Below, one piece after another: positions 60,334-64,000 of a stretch of 64,000 nucleotides of DNA. The number at the start of each line of letters is the position of its first letter. Within the stretch, counting starts at the first letter, position 1. The notes under the pieces were generated by a model, which saw nothing but the letters and a program-made list of their open reading frames with translations, ran no database searches and was not told the DNA's origin. Source of the DNA: Jacaranda mimosifolia (Eukaryota; Streptophyta; Magnoliopsida; Lamiales; Bignoniaceae); assembly GCA_018894105.1 (NCBI GenBank), contig CM032120.1, positions 33,130,710 to 33,194,709 of the forward strand, read 5' to 3'. A program made the position numbers and the translations under genes.

Positions 60334-61381
60334 GCAAATTGGACAGCATACTGATTTGGAGGTTTTATGTACTGCAAAGTCAGAATTAAAATACTAAAAA
60401 CTTGAATTTTGCTACCGAAGAAATTAGAACATAATACTGAATTGGCGATCTATACTGCAGGTCACAATTTAGGTACTGAAAATTTGAATTTTCATACCAT
60501 ATTATTTGAAAATAATACTAATCATATTAATCATAAGTTTGCAGGAATAGATGCCCAAGAAATGCTTAAACATGATGTATACACATCTTATACACCATAA
60601 ATTAGATAATATCTCTAAAATTCAGTTGTAAACAACTAATATACACTATATCTTATATGAATTATATAATTACTAACTTCAGATAACTGATATTTGAAGC
60701 ATACAATTTAAGCAACAATTGAAATATAAATTGACATTATTCAAGTACTAAAAAACTTATATTAGGAATTTTTTTAATAAAAGAAAAGACCAATCGTGGT
60801 GAATTGAGTATATCAAAATCCTTCCTAAAATAATTAAAGCAAACATAAAAAAAAGAAGCAAACAGATATTGCATTCTCTTCTGTATTCCGATACAAAAAT
60901 AACAAAATAGAAAATTACACAACTTACCTCGTAGACTATGCAATTGAGGGGCGAAAATAGAAATTCTTCTAGCTACGACCACAAAAATAATGGAGAAAGT
61001 CAGTTCCCAAATAAGAAAGTGAAAGAGATGAAGATTTCATTGCGGCACCAGTGCGGAAATGGCAAGTAGAGCATCGTTGCTGTGTTTGTCGGGTTTGCAC
61101 AGACAGAGGGAATAGGAAGAGAAAAACGTGAGGGAATGGGAAGAGAAAACGTGAGTTTTAGGAGGACTTATGTGATTAACGATTTTGTTAGTGGAAAAGT
61201 GGAAAGTTTTTGGTCATTTTCAATTTAAGTTAGGGCTTTTTTGTCTTTTTACTTCAAGTGGGGAGTGAACTCTAAACTAAAGTTGGAAGTGGTGAGTTAA
61301 AACTAAGGAAATGGTAGTTGGGGACTGATCCCAAAAATGTAAGTTGGTTTGGGATTTTTGGCCAAATAACCGTTAATTTAA

Positions 61382-61630
61382 TTAGCATGGACAACTAATT
61401 TTCATTATATTAACAGAAAAAACCAAAAAGTTATACTATTTTTTTCTATTTGTTCTCTAATTATATTATTTTTCTCTTTTTAGTTTTATTTTTATTTTTT
61501 ATCAAATAGTGTTATTTCATATAATATAGTAAAGCAAATATATGTGAACAGTGGAAAAATTATACTATTTTATAAAATTCAATAAAAATTTTAAATTACA
61601 TATATAAATGTATATAAAAAATTTAAGCAT
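61382..61630. other. AT-rich spacer
   Basis: Short AT-rich stretch between the MULE and the gypsy element at the right edge. Nothing recognised. Confidence 0.45.
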
Positions 61631-61965
61631 ACACATATGATATGTTAATTAAGTCCACAAGGGTAAAATGGTAAAAGGATAAAAAAGCCTAGTGAATTAA
61701 AAAGACAATTAAATAAAAAAGTTGGATAACCCAAATTGATTAAGCCCATCAAAAAGGGTCAAGACCTTAATAGACTCGAGCTCATTAAGGAATGAACTAT
61801 AAATACTAAGCCCCAAGAGAAATTAGGTACAAGAAATCATTTGCAAGAAAATGCAAAAACTTGAGAATTGGAGAACTTTATGCACTATGTTCCATGGAAA
61901 ACAAACTTAAAAAATGGGGCTTATTGGAAAAGAACCTCAACTCTATTTCCGTGAAGCATCATTTT
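61631..61965 (+). repeat. Probable gypsy 5' LTR (3' portion)
   Basis: A TATA-like ACTATAAATACTA at about 61796 is followed by a transcript-like leader and then TTTTGGCACCATTTGTGGAAAC at 61965, the leader/primer region common in plant non-chromovirus gypsy elements. The left edge is uncertain. TG dinucleotides near 61631-61640 are candidates. Confidence 0.4.
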
Positions 61966-64000
61966 GGCACCATTTGTGGAAACTCTGAATGATGAAGAAG
62001 CAATGCTGAGGATGCATATAAGATCTAGAGCTTGTGATTCTAACAAATAAGTGACCACAAGGTAGAAGAATGTGGGGAGTCACCAACCTAAAGCACTGTT
62101 TTGCCCGGCACTAGAGCCAGCCTTAGACATGTAACCTGTACCAGAGGACACCCCTACAAGACACAACAACTTCCAGAGATCCCATTTTGCATATGACACA
62201 GGATGCATTGAGGACCTTGTTGGGGAACACCACTACTCAAGCTCCAGCTAAAGCAGTCGACCAATATGTTGATGAAAGTTGTCCCAAGGAGTAGTAATAA
62301 TCCTCTCATCAGAGTTGGGGGGGCTTTGTCCTCCTCAAAGAGAATTGAGTGAAGAGCTAACTCCAAAAGAGACATTGGTTCTCCCTTTTTACCCAAATAG
62401 GTGGAAACTTATTCCTCAACCCGAATGGATTCCTCCCAACGTATGCTCGCTGCTACTGAAGTCTAGACGCACTCATTGGTACCACATCCTTTGAGAAGAG
62501 CAAGAAGCTAGTACCACCATCTAGTTGTGGCTCTCTCGAGATGTGGATTTTTCTCCTTAGCCATCTTAGCAAAAACCCCTTCCCTCGCAACAAAGATAGC
62601 CAATTTGTCGAAGTTTGATGGCACCAGAGACCCCCAGGAGCATCTGGACAACTTCTTGGCAAAGATAGAGCTCTAAGACTTGAGTGAAGCTATGTACTAC
62701 AAGTTGTTCCATACCATGCTCACCAATTATGCCTTGATATGGTTCAATTAGATGCCAGCTATATCTATCACTTGATGGGGGTTGTTGGCCTAGTGCTTTC
62801 TCTAGAAATTCTCCATCAACCGTAGATACCCTAAGACAGCTGCTACTTGTTTACCATTAAGTAGAAAGATGGAGAATCCCTGAGGAACTACCTCAACTGT
62901 TTCGTCCAGGTAGTGAAAAAGATCCCCTACATCAACCAAGAGCTCTTCTAATAAAACTTGAAGCACTTGAAGTTCCGAGAGTTAATTTCTAGAAGACCTT
63001 TGCTATTCTAAAAGAGCTTTTGGTGCGTGCAGAGGAGCACAATAAAATTGAGGAAGCTATGACCTCTCAGGAGGCAAGCAAGCACAAAGCGCACTCAAAG
63101 ATATAATAACAACAAAGAATAGAGAGATATTGGATACAGTCCACTCCAAACTTTCACAACCTACACACAACTTACTACTCTCAGATTGGAGATTCTTATC
63201 ATAGCGCTGCAATATGGCCTCATCCAACACCCTCCTCAGAAGACAAGAAAGATCCAAAGGAATAGAAATCTGTTAAGTGGTGCCGCTTCCACCACAATAG
63301 AGGACATACCACTAAGGAGTATAGATACTTGAGGGATGAGATTGAGAAGTTGATTTAGAGAGGCCACCTTAAAGAATTTGTAGCGCAGAAGCCAAATAGT
63401 CCAACAAAGGGTCCAGTAGCAGGAGGGAGTGAGGACCACTAACGATAGCTTAAAAAATATTGGATTATAATAGGACCAACTAGCGAAGACTCTACTAATG
63501 TAAAGAAGGTGTTTGTGTGATTGGTGAGACAGACGAAGCTTATGCAACTGCTCCCATGTTGGGAATTCTTGAAGTGCATCCCTCGATGTCTAGCATCACC
63601 TTTGGTGAACAGATCCTTGAGCCTTTGCGGGAAGAATACAATGATGCCCTGGTGGTCTCTGCATCTCTCACTAACTTTTGGATGGAGAAGAGATTGGTGG
63701 ATAGCATTAGTTCAACTGGTTTTATGTTCCATGATATTCCTTCAGCTAGGTGTGGACAATGAACAACCACAGAAAATCAATACTCTTTTGGTGTGGTTCA
63801 TTGTTGATACTATAGACACATTAAGCAAAGTGCCGCTGCCCCTCTCTTTTGACCCAAGCAAGCGATGAAGATGGTGAAATTCCTAATGGTCACCTACTAA
63901 AACCTATTTCGAGCAGTGGTCTTGATATACTATATGAAGGTGAAGTTCCCCACTCTGAGTAGAACTAGCAAAGTTATTGGTGACATACAAGCAGCCAAAG
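61966..64000 (+). pseudogene. Ty3/gypsy gag-pro pseudogene, cut by the window edge
   Basis: With many frame changes: FDGTRDPQEHLDNFLAKIEL and LSEAMYYKLFHTMLTNYALI (62605-62750, gag core), DGESLRNYLNCFVQVVKKIP (62870-62930), KWCRFHHNRGHTTKEYRYLR and GHLKEFV (63270-63385, the basic CCHC-like region with one Cys now Tyr), then the aspartic protease region ITFGEQ...NDALVVSASLTNF and LVDSISSTGFMF (63590-63730), where the catalytic DTG has become DSI. KVKFPTLSRTSKVIGDIQAA near 63930-63999 is the start of the segment before RT. This fits a non-chromovirus (Tat-like) gypsy element. Confidence 0.75.

Larger units (their letters stand above)
52167..61372. mobile_element. 9.2-kb Mutator-like element with Ulp1 relic (Kaonashi-like MULE)
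   Basis: Perfect 9-bp target duplication TTAATTTAA at 52158-52166 and 61373-61381. The left end starts GGGGAATTTATTTATAAATC. The right end, inverted, starts CGGTTATTTGGCCAAAAATC. Similarity continues inward for roughly 150 bp as degenerate inverted repeats (CCCAAACC-ACTT, CAGTCCC-AC, ACTCCCCA). Inside are a plus-strand leader with a short broken frame (52464-53450), a nine-unit tandem array (53704-57110) and a minus-strand Ulp1-type protease pseudogene (57387-60041). Long inverted ends, a 9-bp duplication and an Ulp1 gene together fit the Ulp1-bearing MULE group of plants. I could not recognise a mudrA DDE domain, so it was probably mobilised in trans. Confidence 0.88.

Overview
The window is plant nuclear DNA, most likely from a eudicot. 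It is AT-rich, its genes are split by GT-AG introns with the exon layout of flowering plants, and transposable elements of every major plant class lie between the genes. No species can be named from the sequence. I saw no rRNA, tRNA, CRISPR or bacterial-type operon.

Two conventional genes look intact, both on the minus strand. At 1.8-8.6 kb is a 12-exon gene for the TPR co-chaperone RPAP3/TPR5 (about 471 aa). At 20.9-23.3 kb is a two-exon cytosolic pyruvate kinase (516 aa) with a TATA box. At 48.0-48.3 kb is a small, strongly modified ubiquitin ORF. Its ancestral start codon appears to be ATA and an upstream in-frame ATG has taken over. It has lost one loop codon and ends [10 protein letters not shown].

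Everything else is mobile or derived from mobile DNA. A decayed Ty1/copia element with both LTRs and a 5-bp target duplication (12.2-17.5 kb) sits inside one copy of a dispersed AT-rich repeat, and an uninterrupted copy of that repeat lies 1.6 kb upstream. From 24.3 to 30.8 kb there seems to be a broken Ty3/gypsy element interrupted first by an AT-rich element carrying a ~56-bp minisatellite and then by a 3.4-kb solo LTR. From 32.0 to 37.9 kb lies a minus-strand chromovirus with LTRs, a perfect tRNA-Met primer site, all pol domains and a chromodomain, all full of stops. Between 41.0 and 45.9 kb are Myb/SANT-like ORFs and a dead PIF/Harbinger transposase whose 5' part is tandemly duplicated. 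Three MITEs with target duplications cluster at 49.2-50.8 kb.

The most notable object is a 9.2-kb Mutator-like element at 52,167-61,372. It has a perfect 9-bp target duplication and long degenerate inverted ends. It carries a relic of a plant Ulp1/SENP cysteine-protease gene, as in the Kaonashi-type MULEs, and a nine-unit tandem array of 0.38-0.45-kb repeats. I could not recognise a complete mudrA transposase in it. The window ends inside another degraded Ty3/gypsy gag-pro region (about 61.6-64.0 kb).
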